The notes: generated from the letters alone by a model not told the origin. DNA of 64,000 nucleotides from an uncultured Planctomycetia bacterium (GCA_937952135.1 CALFYL010000302.1:6170-70169); one strand, 5' to 3'; shown: positions 32,740 through 41,527, counted from the stretch's first letter. A program made the numbers and translations.

Positions 32740-33779
32740 GTGGCGATCTCCGTGCGTTGCGTGGCGCCGCACACCGTCTTGCCGTCGAGCCGCGCGAGGG
32801 CGCGCGTGTCGGCCGCGATGGAGGCGAATTCCTCGAAGGAAATGGCTTGGTGGCCGTCGCAGTGCGCTTCGGCCGGCCAGGGGTTCACGTCGCACATCAC
32901 CCCGTCGGCGCCGGCGGCGATGCCGGCGCGAGCGAGCGCGCGAACGATGTCGGGGCGGCCGGCGGCGTGCGACGGATCGACGATCACCGGCAGGTGCGAC
33001 TGGCGCTTGAGCACCGCGACGGCGCCGACGTCGAATACGTTGCGCGTCGACGGATCGAAGCCGCGGATGCCGCGCTCGCACAGGATCACCTGTCCGTTGC
33101 CGCCCGCGAGCACGTACTCGGCCGCGAGCAGGAATTCGCGCAACGTGGCCGCGAAACCGCGCTTGAGGAGCACCGCTCGACGCGTGCGGCCGAGCTCGGT
33201 CAGCAGCGCCTGGTTCGACATGTTGCGCGAGCCGACCTGCAGCACGTCGGCGACCTCGGCCACGGCCGCGACGTCGCGCGGGTCGAGCACCTCGGTCACG
33301 ACGGCGAGCCCGGTCTCGGCCTTCGCCCGCGCGAGCATCTCGATGCCGCGCTCGCGCGTGCCCTGAAACGAGTAGGGCGACGTGCGCGGCTTGTACGCGC
33401 CGCCGCGCAGCACCGCCGCGCCGCGTTCGAGCACTCCGCGCGCGATCTCGATCAGGCGCGCGTCGTCTTCGACCGCGCACGGACCGGCGATCAGCGACAC
33501 GAACCCGCCGCCGAAGCGCGCATCGCCGACCGCGACGACCGTGTCGGCTTGGCCGGGCGCGCGCTGGTGGCGTTCGCGCGCGTCGCCGGCGTCGAGGATC
33601 GACGCGACTCCCGAGAGGTCCTCGAAGCGCGCGACGTGGTCGGGAGCGCCGCGGCCGTCGAGTTGCAGCAGCTCCTGACCGCCGTCGAGGAAGCGCTCGC
33701 GGTACCCGAGGCGTTTCGCCAAGCCTAGAACGGCGTCCAGCTCGGGTCGGCTCAGATTTCGGCGCAGGCGCAGCAGCAT
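32736..33779 (-). CDS. aroF: 3-deoxy-7-phosphoheptulonate (DAHP) synthase, AroF/KDPS-like type
   Basis: 347 aa. First step of the shikimate pathway: PEP plus erythrose 4-phosphate gives DAHP. An N-terminal ferredoxin-like regulatory domain (1-75) precedes a TIM barrel with VSLIAGPCAVEDDARLIEIA, VLRGGAYKPRTSPYSFQG, EVADVLQVGSRNMSNQALLT, VLLKRGFAATLREFLLAAEY, ILCERGIRGFDPSTRNVFDV and VIVDPSHAAGRPDIV. This combination is the Thermotoga/Bacillus-type class I-beta enzyme, in which the extra domain confers feedback control. The start at ATG 33777-33779 is the first that gives this domain; upstream frame is shadow. It is the leading gene of the housekeeping cluster. Confidence 0.94.
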   Translation of the reverse strand: MLLRLRRNLSRPELDAVLGLAKRLGYRERFLDGGQELLQLDGRGAPDHVARFEDLSGVASILDAGDARERHQRAPGQADTVVAVGDARFGGGFVSLIAGPCAVEDDARLIEIARGVLERGAAVLRGGAYKPRTSPYSFQGTRERGIEMLARAKAETGLAVVTEVLDPRDVAAVAEVADVLQVGSRNMSNQALLTELGRTRRAVLLKRGFAATLREFLLAAEYVLAGGNGQVILCERGIRGFDPSTRNVFDVGAVAVLKRQSHLPVIVDPSHAAGRPDIVRALARAGIAAGADGVMCDVNPWPAEAHCDGHQAISFEEFASIAADTRALARLDGKTVCGATQRTEIAT

Positions 33780-33994
33780 GGAGCGGGGCCGGACCGATGG
33801 GACTGCCCGACTCGGCGCGGGTAAAGGCGGAAGAGTATAGAGGCTGGGGCCTGGAGCCTCAACGCGGCCCGAAGTACGGTGCGCGCGCGCGCCCAAGTGC
33901 TCCCGCGCGACCCTTCGAGGCCCGCATCCAGCAGCCGCACGCAGGGGCCGCACCCAGTAGCCGTGCCAGGGCGCCCGACGCACCTCGCGAGCGC

Positions 33995-34996
33995 ATGCGA
34001 AACGCCCCGACCCTCTTCACCGCCGCGGTCTTCGTCGCCGTCGGCGTCGGCTACTGCCGCGCGCGGCAAGCCGAGTCCGTGCGCTTGCTGCCGGCCTTTG
34101 CGCCGCCGCCAGGAGCGCAACTCGGGCCCCTCGACGCCCCCATCGGCGAATTCGCGCTCGCCGGCCAGGTCGTCGACATCGACTCCAACCCGGCCGCCGG
34201 CGTGAGCGTGTTCGTGCGCTCGAACGACGTGCCGCTGTGGGCCGAGACCGATGCCGACGGCCGCTTTCGGTTGCTCGGCCTCGTCGGGGGCCCCCACGAG
34301 ATCGCGCTCGTGAAGTGGGGCCACCCCCCGCGGGTCGCGCGCGTCGACGAGCCGCGCGAGGACCTCGTGCTCACCCTCGCGCCGCCCAAGCCGCCTCCCC
34401 CACCGCTGCCGCAGATCGCGACCGCCGCCCTGGCTGGGCGCGTTGCCCACCCCTTAGGGGGCAATTACGCCGACGAAGAAGGCTACGAGCTGCAGTTCGA
34501 GCCGCGCGGCGACCTGACCGACTTCGGCGCCGCGGTCCTGCGCCGCGTGAGCACCGACGCGCGCGGCTTCTTCGCGCTCGAGGACCTCGCGCACGGCGAC
34601 TACTTCGTCCACGTGTTGCCGAGCTGGGCCGCCGGCGGGAGCTGGCCCGACCTCGTGTCGCTGGCCGACGCGCAGTTCGCGCACGCGCCGGACGGCGGCG
34701 ACTTCGCCGTGTTCGGCCTCGAGGCCGGCGCCCTCGAAGCCACGGTGGTCGACCCCGATGGCCAGCCGATCGACGGCGCCTACGCGATCCTCGCCGACGC
34801 CGAGGACGCCTCGCGCGTGTGGCCGCCGCGCGTGAGCGACGCCTTCGGGCTGCTGCGCTTCAGCGACCTGCCGCCGGGGCGCTACCGCTTGTCGCTGCGC
34901 GCCGGCGAAAGCCCTATCGAGGAGCTCGTCGTCGAGGTCCACGGTTCCGCGGTCGAGCGGCCGACCTTGCCGCCGCTCGCGGTTCGCAAGCGCTGA
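33995..34996 (+). CDS. Exported protein with carboxypeptidase-regulatory-like domains
   Basis: 333 aa. N-terminal hydrophobic segment (LFTAAVFVAVGVGYC), probably a signal peptide or anchor. Three beta-rich units of the CarboxypepD_reg or similar Ig-like fold are seen: FALAGQVVDIDSNPAAGVSV with TDADGRFRLLGLVGGPHEIA, then a middle copy (AALAGRVAHPLGG with TDARGFFALEDLAHGDYFVH), and a third (ALEATVVDPDGQPIDGAYAI with SDAFGLLRFSDLPPGRYRLS). A Pro-rich linker (PPKPPPPPLPQ) joins units one and two. Such domains often act in binding or as spacers in surface proteins. No enzyme domain is present, and the specific function is unknown. Confidence 0.8.
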   Translation: MRNAPTLFTAAVFVAVGVGYCRARQAESVRLLPAFAPPPGAQLGPLDAPIGEFALAGQVVDIDSNPAAGVSVFVRSNDVPLWAETDADGRFRLLGLVGGPHEIALVKWGHPPRVARVDEPREDLVLTLAPPKPPPPPLPQIATAALAGRVAHPLGGNYADEEGYELQFEPRGDLTDFGAAVLRRVSTDARGFFALEDLAHGDYFVHVLPSWAAGGSWPDLVSLADAQFAHAPDGGDFAVFGLEAGALEATVVDPDGQPIDGAYAILADAEDASRVWPPRVSDAFGLLRFSDLPPGRYRLSLRAGESPIEELVVEVHGSAVERPTLPPLAVRKR

Positions 34997-35009
34997 GCGG
35001 CTGCGCTTC

Positions 35010-35047
35010 GCGTTCGAGCTCGCGGCGCGCGTTCGGGCTCGCGGCGC
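35010..35047. repeat. Perfectly adjacent 19-bp tandem duplication
   Basis: Two adjacent 19-base copies (35010-35028 and 35029-35047), differing at one base (GCGTTCGAGCTCGCGGCGC against GCGTTCGGGCTCGCGGCGC), fill most of the gap between two convergent genes. Probably replication slippage. Confidence 0.55.
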
Positions 35048-35053
35048 GGGGCC

Positions 35054-35731
35054 TTACGCGGCGTGGGCGAGTTCCGGCACGCGCGGCGCCGACGGCAAGA
35101 GCCGCGCGGCTTCCGCGGGACAGCTCTCGAACAGCGCGCGCGCCGCACGGTGGATCGAGCGACGCGGGTTGCGACGCCAAGCGCGGTACTGACCGACGAG
35201 CCACAGGCAGCACCACAGTTGCCGCGGACGTGCGACGCCGAGCTCGGCGGCGACGCGGGCGTGGCGCGCGGCGAACTCGGCGTAGCGCGACGGCGCGGAC
35301 GGGTCGCGAGGCGCGAGGCGTTCGAGCTCGGACTCGCTCCACGCATCGAGCACCGGAAAGCGGTCGACGTCGACGAAGTAGTGCGCGAAGCGAGAAGCGA
35401 AGGTCAACGCGCCTTTGTGCTCGCGCGCGGAGCGTCGAGTGACGAGTGCGAGCCGGTCGACGAGCTCGAGCTCGACGCTGCGCGCATCGACGCCGGCGAG
35501 CAGCGCTTCGGTCTGCGCCGCCCAGCGCTCCGCTCCGAACGCGCGGCCGCCGTCGAGCGTCTGCAGCGCCACGAGCTTGAGCAGCACCGAATCGCCGTCG
35601 CTGCGCGGGAAGTACCCCTGCAACGCGAACAGCGAGCGCTCGGCGCGCACCAGGTCGGTCGAACGACACCACAAGCGCACCGCGGCGCGGACCTCCTCGA
35701 TCCCCGGCGATGTTCCCACGACAGACTGCAT
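35054..35731 (-). CDS. Conserved-looking protein of unknown function
   Basis: 225 aa, no signal peptide, soluble, mostly helical. The central segment LTFASRFAHYFVDVDRFPVL, followed by DAWSESEL, resembles a motif (ASKxxHFFVDPxxFPIxD) seen in scattered uncharacterised proteins, several of them near DNA-repair-type helix-hairpin-helix domains; I would not assign a function from it. A second Trp/Cys-rich segment (RQLWCCLWLVGQYRAWRRNP) could be a substrate-binding core. Codon use matches the surrounding genes. It is convergent with the carboxypeptidase-regulatory-like gene and followed, in its own direction, by nothing obvious. Confidence 0.6.
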   Translation of the reverse strand: MQSVVGTSPGIEEVRAAVRLWCRSTDLVRAERSLFALQGYFPRSDGDSVLLKLVALQTLDGGRAFGAERWAAQTEALLAGVDARSVELELVDRLALVTRRSAREHKGALTFASRFAHYFVDVDRFPVLDAWSESELERLAPRDPSAPSRYAEFAARHARVAAELGVARPRQLWCCLWLVGQYRAWRRNPRRSIHRAARALFESCPAEAARLLPSAPRVPELAHAA

Positions 35732-36060
35732 GACCGCTTCCTCCTGGGGCGCTCATCGGCGCGCGCCGCCCGCCCGGCTTGAGCCGCTCCCGCGAATCTG
35801 CACGCTCGAACCGGCGGCCCAGAAGCGACTTGCAGGTCGCGGCGCCCAGCCCGCGGCGGTCGAGCCGCCAATTGCAGCGTCCCGACCGACCGGGTCGTCA
35901 CGGCGCACGGAGGCCGGGACGTGACCGGGAACGCGCTGAAACCGGCCGGAGCGGCCGACGGAGCGGCGTCGGGGTCTCCGCTTCGCTTCGCATCCTCCCC
36001 GGTCACGGCCGGGGGCCGCTCGGCGTCAGCGAGCTCGCCGCGTGGCGCCGCCGCCGCCGT
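35732..36060. other. Intergenic stretch without a recognisable gene
   Basis: GC-rich, 329 bases, between the purF stop and the start of the unknown protein gene. It contains a 9-base inverted repeat (GTGACCGGG at 35921-35929 against CCCGGTCAC at 35998-36006) with a large GC-rich loop. I see no convincing ORF, RNA or riboswitch. Confidence 0.6.
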
Positions 36061-37542
36061 TCAGCTGCTCCAGAGCGTGATCTGCTGCTGCGAGGAGCAG
36101 CGCTCGCCCTCGATGGCGGCGAGCATCTCGCGGGTCACGTCGCCGGTCGGGTACTCGCCGGTGAAGCACGCGTTGCAGAACTTCTCGAGCTTGGGGTTCC
36201 CCGCGCGCGCGGCGTCGTTCATCGCTTCGCGCTCGAGGTACATCACGAAGTCCGCGCCGATGGCCCCGGCCACTTCCGCCGCGGTGCGTCCGGTGGCGAT
36301 GAACTCGGTCTTGGTCGCCATGTCGATGCCGTAGGGGCACGGCGAGACCAGCGGCGGGCTCGTGATCGCCATGTAGACCTTGCGAGCGCCCGCGTCGCGC
36401 GCCATCTGCACGATGCGCTTGGAGGTGTTGCCGCGCACGATCGAGTCGTCGACGAGCACCACGTCCTTGCCCTCGAACTCGAGCGGGATCGTGTTGAGCT
36501 TGCGGCGCACCGAACTCGTGCGCGCGCCCTGGCTCGGCATGATGAACGTGCGGCCGATGTAGCGGTTCTTCACCAGGCCTTCGCGGTACGGAAGACCCAT
36601 CGCTTCGGCGAAGGATGCGGCCGCGTCGCGCGAGCTGTCGGGGATCGGGATCACGACCTGGGGCTGCGGCGCGCCCTCGCGCTTCCACTGCTCCGCGAGC
36701 GAAATGCCGAAGCGGCGCCGCGTGCGGTACACGGAGACGTCGTCGAGCATCGAGTCGGGGCGCGCGAAGTAGACCCACTCGAAGATGCACGGGCGGTGCG
36801 GCTTGTCGCCGAGCTTGCGCTGGTGGACCTTGCGGTCGGGGGAGACGTACACGCACTCGCCGGCGCCGATGTCGAGCGTGCGCTCGTAGCCGTTGACGTC
36901 GAGCACGACCGACTCGCTCGCGCAGGCGTAGCTGAGACCCTTCTCCGTGGCCTTCTGGCCGAAGATGATCGGCTTGATGCCGAACGGATCGCGGAAGCAG
37001 ACCATCCCGCCGTCGGCGAGCACCGCGACGACCGAGTACGCGCCCTTGACCTTCTCGTGCACGACCTTCACGGCCGCGAACACATCCTCGGGCTCGATCT
37101 TCTGCGTGGACTTCACGCGGTCGGCGAGCGCGCGCGCGAACACGTAGAGGATCACTTCGACGTCGCACGACGAGCCCAGGCGCACGCCCTTGACCTTCAG
37201 CCGCTCCTTGAGCTCGAGGAAGTTCGTGACGTTTCCGTTGTGCGCCATGGCGATCCCCATCGGAAACACCATGTGGAACGGCTGCACGTCCTCGTCCGAA
37301 CCGACGCCCACCGTGGGGTAGCGCACGTGGCCCACGCCGATGTGACCGCGCAGACGCGCCATGTTGCGCTCGTTGAAGACGTCGCGGACGAGCCCGAGGC
37401 CCTTCTTGACGTGGAACTTGTCGGTGAACGTCGTGATGCCGGCCGCGTCTTGACCGCGGTGCTGCACGGCGAGAAGGCCTTCGTAGATCTCGACGGCGAC
37501 GTCGACGCCTTCAGGGCCGTAAATGCCGATGAATCCGCACAT
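36061..37542 (-). CDS. purF: Amidophosphoribosyltransferase, Bacillus-type with Fe-S ligands
   Basis: 493 aa. Commits PRPP to purine synthesis with glutamine. The mature-form N-terminus MCGFIGIYG has the nucleophile Cys2. The glutaminase segment QHRGQDAAGITTF and GIAMAHNGNVTN follow. The phosphoribosyltransferase half has the PRPP motif DVVLVDDSIVRGNTSKRIVQ and the lid-region IGRTFIMPSQGARTSSVRRK. Four Cys match the [4Fe-4S] ligands of the Bacillus enzyme: PCIFEWVYFARPDS, PCPYGIDMAT and CNACFTG near the end. The propeptide found in Bacillus PurF is absent, as Cys2 is directly behind the start Met. Divergent from the FUN14-family gene. Confidence 0.97.
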   Translation of the reverse strand: MCGFIGIYGPEGVDVAVEIYEGLLAVQHRGQDAAGITTFTDKFHVKKGLGLVRDVFNERNMARLRGHIGVGHVRYPTVGVGSDEDVQPFHMVFPMGIAMAHNGNVTNFLELKERLKVKGVRLGSSCDVEVILYVFARALADRVKSTQKIEPEDVFAAVKVVHEKVKGAYSVVAVLADGGMVCFRDPFGIKPIIFGQKATEKGLSYACASESVVLDVNGYERTLDIGAGECVYVSPDRKVHQRKLGDKPHRPCIFEWVYFARPDSMLDDVSVYRTRRRFGISLAEQWKREGAPQPQVVIPIPDSSRDAAASFAEAMGLPYREGLVKNRYIGRTFIMPSQGARTSSVRRKLNTIPLEFEGKDVVLVDDSIVRGNTSKRIVQMARDAGARKVYMAITSPPLVSPCPYGIDMATKTEFIATGRTAAEVAGAIGADFVMYLEREAMNDAARAGNPKLEKFCNACFTGEYPTGDVTREMLAAIEGERCSSQQQITLWSS

Positions 37543-37771
37543 GCGGTGATTTGCTGAGAGGGAGCGCGGGGATGTGGGGCGGCGGCGCGCGCCACGGGGC
37601 TCGCGCCTGAGGGATCATTCTAGACTTCTCGCGGCTCCGATTCTTTCGTGCGCTGCCGGCGGCCGCGCCGCGGGCTCGAACCGCGTCAGGACATCGTGAG
37701 GGGCGTCGTGAGGTGGGTTCGACCGCGCGCGCGCGTTGCCGTTCGCTCGGCGCGGAGGCACGATCTGCGCC

Positions 37772-38308
37772 ATGGCGAACGCCCCCAAGAAGTCCGACGC
37801 CTCCAGTCGCGGCCTGACCAAGCTGCAGAAGATCCTGCTCGGCGCGCTCGCGGTGCTGTTCCTCGGCTCGGCGACCGCGCGCGCGGTGCTGCTCGCGCAG
37901 CGCGATCCGCCGACGAAGAGCTCGAGCTCGACGCTCGAGCCCGCGAGCTACCTCGCCTCGACGAAGACCGACAGTTCCGCGCCCGAAACGAGCCACGGCG
38001 CACTCGAGACAGCGCTTCCCTACGTCACCGAGGGCAGTCTGTTCGCGCTGATCGGCTTCGCGCTCGGCTACACGACGCGGAAGATCTTCAAGCTCGGCTT
38101 GATCGTGCTCGCGGTGTTCTTCGTGGCGCTGCAGGCGCTCAACTACGCGAAGGTCGCAACCGTGGACTGGGGCGGGCTCGTCGATTGGCTGAATCGGGCG
38201 GTGCTCAATCTCAAAGAGAACGAGACGGTGACGCAGTTCCTCACCAAGCGCGTCCCGACCACCGGCGCCCTGCTCGCGGGCGTGTTTTTCGGCTTCAAAC
38301 GCGGTTGA
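37772..38308 (+). CDS. FUN14-family small membrane protein
   Basis: 178 aa. An N-terminal hydrophobic helix (LLGALAVLFLGSATARAVLL) is followed by a low-complexity linker and then the FUN14-like block: GSLFALIGFALGYTTRKIF, LGLIVLAVFFVALQALNY, and the C-terminal VPTTGALLAGVFFGFKRG. The Gly-rich helix pairs and the C-terminal GxxxGFxxG pattern fit the FUN14/FUNDC family, known in eukaryotes as mitophagy receptors and present with unknown role in many bacteria and archaea. ATG at 37772 has a GGAGG 13 bases upstream; an in-frame ATG at 37736 gives 12 extra residues and is less likely. Confidence 0.75.
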   Translation: MANAPKKSDASSRGLTKLQKILLGALAVLFLGSATARAVLLAQRDPPTKSSSSTLEPASYLASTKTDSSAPETSHGALETALPYVTEGSLFALIGFALGYTTRKIFKLGLIVLAVFFVALQALNYAKVATVDWGGLVDWLNRAVLNLKENETVTQFLTKRVPTTGALLAGVFFGFKRG

Positions 38309-38328
38309 GGTCGCTTCGAAGCGCTCGC

Positions 38329-38357
38329 CGTGGCGCCCGCGGCGCGTGGGCTATACT
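38329..38357 (+). promoter_or_regulatory. Candidate promoter upstream of the glycosyltransferase gene
   Basis: A TATACT box at 38352-38357 is the best -10 match in this gap, with a poor -35 (CGTGGC at 38329-38334, 17 bases apart). A start site near 38364 would leave room for the GAGGGG ribosome-binding site at 38370-38375 before the GTG at 38382. Confidence 0.35.
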
Positions 38358-38381
38358 CTCCGCCCAGCCGAGGGGCGATTC

Positions 38382-39656
38382 GTGTCCGATTCAGGCAGCA
38401 TTTCCATGCACGCGCTCCAGCGCGTGGACAGCGCCCTCGGCGGCGTAGCCTGCGCGCTTTTGCAGCCCTTGCGCTGCCTGCCGACGCGCGCGAGCGAGCA
38501 TCCGTCGCGCAAAGTGCTCGCGATCAAGTTCTGGGGCCTCGGCAGCCTGCAGTTGCTCACGCCCGCGATCGCGAGCCTGCGGCGCAAGCACCCTTTCGCC
38601 GAGATCACCTTCCTCACGCTCGAGTCCAACCGCGAGTTCGCCGAGCGCCTCGGCGTGTTCGACCGCGTGCTGGCGCTCGACGTGCGCGGCGTCGGCTGGG
38701 CGCGGCTGGCGCTGCGCATCCGGCGCCTCCTCGTGGAGCTGCGCGGCTACGGCTACGACGTCGTCTACGACTTCGAGTTCTTCACGCGCTTCTCGTCGAT
38801 CGTGTCGCTCTTCACCGGCGCGCCGCGGCGCCACGGGTTCGAGAGCGAGAAGGTCTGGCGCGGCTCGTTCCACACCGAGCGCTTCCAGTTCAACCGCTAC
38901 TGGCACGTCGCGCGCAACTTCCGCGTGCTCGCGGGCGGCGAGAACGGCCACAACGTCACCGCGCACGACACCAAGCCGCTGCGCTTCGACGAGCGCGACG
39001 AAGCGCGCGCGTGGGAGGCGCTCGAGCGCGCCGGCGTGCCGCCGGAGTCGAGTTTCGCGGTGCTCAACCCGAACGCGGGCGAGCTGTCCCTCGAACGCCG
39101 CTGGCCGCCCTCGATGTTCATCGAGCTGGGCCAGCGCTTCGCCTCGCAGCAGGACTGGTCGATCGTGCTGATCGGCTCGAAGGCCGAGCACGACTACACC
39201 GAGGCGATCCGCGCGCGCATCGGCACGGCGCGCATCGCGAACCTCGCGGGCAAGCTCTCGACGCCCGAGCTGGCCGCGGTGTTCGCGCAGGCGGCCGTCG
39301 TCGTGACGAACGACTCCGGGCCGATGCACATCGCGGCGGCGATGGGCGCGCCCACGCTCGGCCTGTTCGGGCCGGAGACGCCGGTGATGTACGGGCCCAT
39401 CGGGTTGCGCGCGCGCGCGCTCTACCGTCCGCCTCCGTGCAGTCCGTGCATCAACGTGCACAACAACAAGGTCTCGAGCTGCATCTACGGCGAGGCGCAG
39501 TGCCTCGTCGGGCTGAGCGTCGCCGAAGTCCACGAGGCGGCGCTCGCGCTGGCCGAGGACCGCGGTTTCGAGCTCGACCGAGCTCCGCGGCGCCACCCGC
39601 GCACGGATTCCAAGGGCGACCGCCGCAGCGATCCGACCGACCCGCACCGGGGCTGA
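38382..39656 (+). CDS. Glycosyltransferase family 9 (heptosyltransferase-like)
   Basis: 424 aa. It has the GT-B fold of heptosyltransferases: LAIKFWGLGSLQLLTPAIAS near the N-terminus, FAVLNPNAGELSLERRWPPS, LIGSKAEHDYTEAIRARIG and the donor-site segment VVVTNDSGPMHIAAAMGAPT. GPETPVMYGPIG and a Cys-containing tail (PPPCSPCINVHNNKVSSCIY) follow. These enzymes add ADP-heptose or a similar sugar to the LPS core or another glycan. A GTG start at 38382 is preferred because GAGGGG lies 6 bases upstream; ATG at 38406 is the alternative. It lies directly before a radical SAM gene (17 bases), suggesting a joint role in envelope glycan or lipid synthesis. Confidence 0.88.
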   Translation: MSDSGSISMHALQRVDSALGGVACALLQPLRCLPTRASEHPSRKVLAIKFWGLGSLQLLTPAIASLRRKHPFAEITFLTLESNREFAERLGVFDRVLALDVRGVGWARLALRIRRLLVELRGYGYDVVYDFEFFTRFSSIVSLFTGAPRRHGFESEKVWRGSFHTERFQFNRYWHVARNFRVLAGGENGHNVTAHDTKPLRFDERDEARAWEALERAGVPPESSFAVLNPNAGELSLERRWPPSMFIELGQRFASQQDWSIVLIGSKAEHDYTEAIRARIGTARIANLAGKLSTPELAAVFAQAAVVVTNDSGPMHIAAAMGAPTLGLFGPETPVMYGPIGLRARALYRPPPCSPCINVHNNKVSSCIYGEAQCLVGLSVAEVHEAALALAEDRGFELDRAPRRHPRTDSKGDRRSDPTDPHRG

Positions 39657-39673
39657 AGCGGGACTTCGGCGCG

Positions 39674-41053
39674 ATGCGCGTCCTGCTGCTCAACCCTCCG
39701 GGTGCGCGGATCTACATCCGCGACTACTTCTGTTCGAAGACCACCAAATCGAACTATCTGTTCCACCCGATCGATCTGGTGATGCTGTCGGGAACCGTCG
39801 CGGCGCAGCACGAAGTCGCGGTGCTCGACGCGATCGCGGAGCGCCTGCCCGTCGAAGCGGCGAACGCGCGCATCGACGCGTTCGCGCCCGAGGCGATCGT
39901 CAGCCTCGTCGGGTCGGTGTCGTGGCGCGAGGACCGCGCATTCCTCGCGGCGCAGGCGGCGCGCGGGCGGCGCGTGATCGCGATCGGCGACGTGCTGCAC
40001 GAGAAGGCGGAGGCGAGGCTCGCGGAGGAACCCTGGCTCGAGGCGGCGCTCGGCAACTTCGTCGGCGCGGACGTGCTGGAGATCCTCGAGCGGCGCTACG
40101 AGGCCGTGCTCGACTCGGTGGTGCGGCGCGAGGACGGCTCGATCGAAGTGCGCAGCACGGGCGGCAAGCTCCGCGGCGACTACGCGCTTCCGCGCCCGCG
40201 CCACGAGCTGTTCCCCGCGCGCGGCTACCACTTCTCGTTCGCGCGCAGCGAACCCTTCGCCACGCTCCTCACCGACTGGGGCTGCCCGTTTCCGTGCACG
40301 TTCTGCGTGATGTCGACGCTCGGCTACGCGTCGCGGCCGATCCCCGACGTGCTCGAGGAGGTCGACGAGCTGCGCGCGCGCGGCGTGCGCGAGCTGTTCG
40401 TGATGGACCAGACCTTCGGCGTGCGCAAGGCGCGCGGGCTCGAGTTGTGCGAGGAGTGGGCGAAGCGCGGCGACCTGTCGTGGACCACCTATGCGCGGCC
40501 CGATCACGCCGACGACGAGCTGTTCGCGGCCATGAAGCGCGCGGGCTGCCACACGGTGATGATGGGCGTCGAGAGCGCGGATCCCAAGGTGCTCGCGGGC
40601 TACGAGAAGCGCTACGACGTCGGCGACGTGCGCGAGGGCTTCGCGCGCGCGAAGCGGCACGGCTTGAGAACGGTCGGCACGTTCATCATCGGCTTGCCGG
40701 AGGAGACCGAGGATTCGATCCGGCGCTCGCTGGACCTCGCACTCGAGCTCGAGCTCGACTTCATGAGCCTCAACATGGCCGTGCCGCGCTTCGGCACGCC
40801 GTTCCGCCGGCGCGCGGTCGAGCTCGGGCTCGTCGACGAGAACGACCTCGTGATGGACCAGGGCGGCGCCGACGCGAAGCTGCCCACGCAAGCGCTCGAC
40901 CGCGGCACGATGCTCGCGCTCAAGAAGCGCATGGTGCGCCGCTTCTACCTGCGGCCGAGCTACCTGTGGCGGCGCGTGAAGAGCGCATCGAGCCTCTACG
41001 AGCTGCGCGCGCAGGCCCGCGAAGGTCTCGCGCTGCTCTTCCGCAACGTCTGA
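39674..41053 (+). CDS. Radical SAM enzyme with B12-binding-like N-terminal domain
   Basis: 459 aa. A Rossmann-like N-terminal domain (1-130; MRVLLLNPPGARIYIRDYF) of the B12-binding type, without an obvious DxHxxG motif, is followed by a radical SAM core with the [4Fe-4S] motif C204-x3-C208-x2-C211 (TDWGCPFPCTFCVMST). Later motifs are present: the GGE-like region VRELFVMDQTFGVRKARGL, TYARPDHADDELFAAMKRAG, the MMGVESAD loop and TVGTFIIGLPEETEDSIRRS. The C-terminal 120 residues are helical. Such proteins modify lipids, antibiotics or cofactors; here a role with the preceding glycosyltransferase in envelope components is inferred. The exact reaction is unknown. Confidence 0.9.
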   Translation: MRVLLLNPPGARIYIRDYFCSKTTKSNYLFHPIDLVMLSGTVAAQHEVAVLDAIAERLPVEAANARIDAFAPEAIVSLVGSVSWREDRAFLAAQAARGRRVIAIGDVLHEKAEARLAEEPWLEAALGNFVGADVLEILERRYEAVLDSVVRREDGSIEVRSTGGKLRGDYALPRPRHELFPARGYHFSFARSEPFATLLTDWGCPFPCTFCVMSTLGYASRPIPDVLEEVDELRARGVRELFVMDQTFGVRKARGLELCEEWAKRGDLSWTTYARPDHADDELFAAMKRAGCHTVMMGVESADPKVLAGYEKRYDVGDVREGFARAKRHGLRTVGTFIIGLPEETEDSIRRSLDLALELELDFMSLNMAVPRFGTPFRRRAVELGLVDENDLVMDQGGADAKLPTQALDRGTMLALKKRMVRRFYLRPSYLWRRVKSASSLYELRAQAREGLALLFRNV

Positions 41054-41069
41054 ACGCCGCGGCGCGCCG

Positions 41070-41504
41070 TCAAGCTCGCTCGGCGAGGCGGCGCCAGAAG
41101 GTCTCGAGCGCTTCGGAGTAGCCGGGCGCGTGTTCGAGCTCGAGCGACTGCTCGCGCGTCACCCAGCGCAACTCGAGGTGCTCGTCGCTGAGCACGACTT
41201 CGCCGCGCGCGTTCGGACATTCGAAACCCACGAGGAACGCGGGGTGCGGACGGTGCGCTTCGATCTTTCGCACCCAGGTCGTCACCGGCGCCGCGATGTC
41301 GCACTCGAAGTGCGGGCCGAGCTCCTCGCGCAGCTCGCGGCGCAGGATGCTCGCGTGCGGCTCGGTTTCCTCGCCCACGTCGATGCGTCCGCCCGGCAGC
41401 TCCCACAGCTTCGGACCGAAGGCCTCGCGCACCATGAGCAGCCGGCCGTCGCGCACGATGAAGGCCTTCACCGCGACGTGGAACAGTTGGATGGGCTTGC
41501 GCAC
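41070..41504 (-). CDS. Nudix hydrolase
   Basis: 144 aa, one domain. The Nudix helix is GGRIDVGEETEPHASILRRE, then LREELG. The first Glu and the REL lie three residues further apart than in the classical G-x5-E-x7-RE-U-x-EE-x-GU, a spacing seen in some family members. The other elements (AVKAFIVRDGRLLMVREAFG; ELRWVTREQSLELE) are normal. Members hydrolyse nucleoside diphosphate derivatives; the substrate cannot be read off. Start at ATG 41502-41504, convergent with the radical SAM gene. Confidence 0.9.
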   Translation of the reverse strand: MRKPIQLFHVAVKAFIVRDGRLLMVREAFGPKLWELPGGRIDVGEETEPHASILRRELREELGPHFECDIAAPVTTWVRKIEAHRPHPAFLVGFECPNARGEVVLSDEHLELRWVTREQSLELEHAPGYSEALETFWRRLAERA

Positions 41505-41527
41505 CGGCGGAATCTACCGCAAAGGGA

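Noticed and set aside
35921..36006. GTGACCGGG/CCCGGTCAC inverted repeat as purF terminator or riboswitch
   Set aside because: Loop of about 68 bases, no T-run and no conserved riboswitch core.
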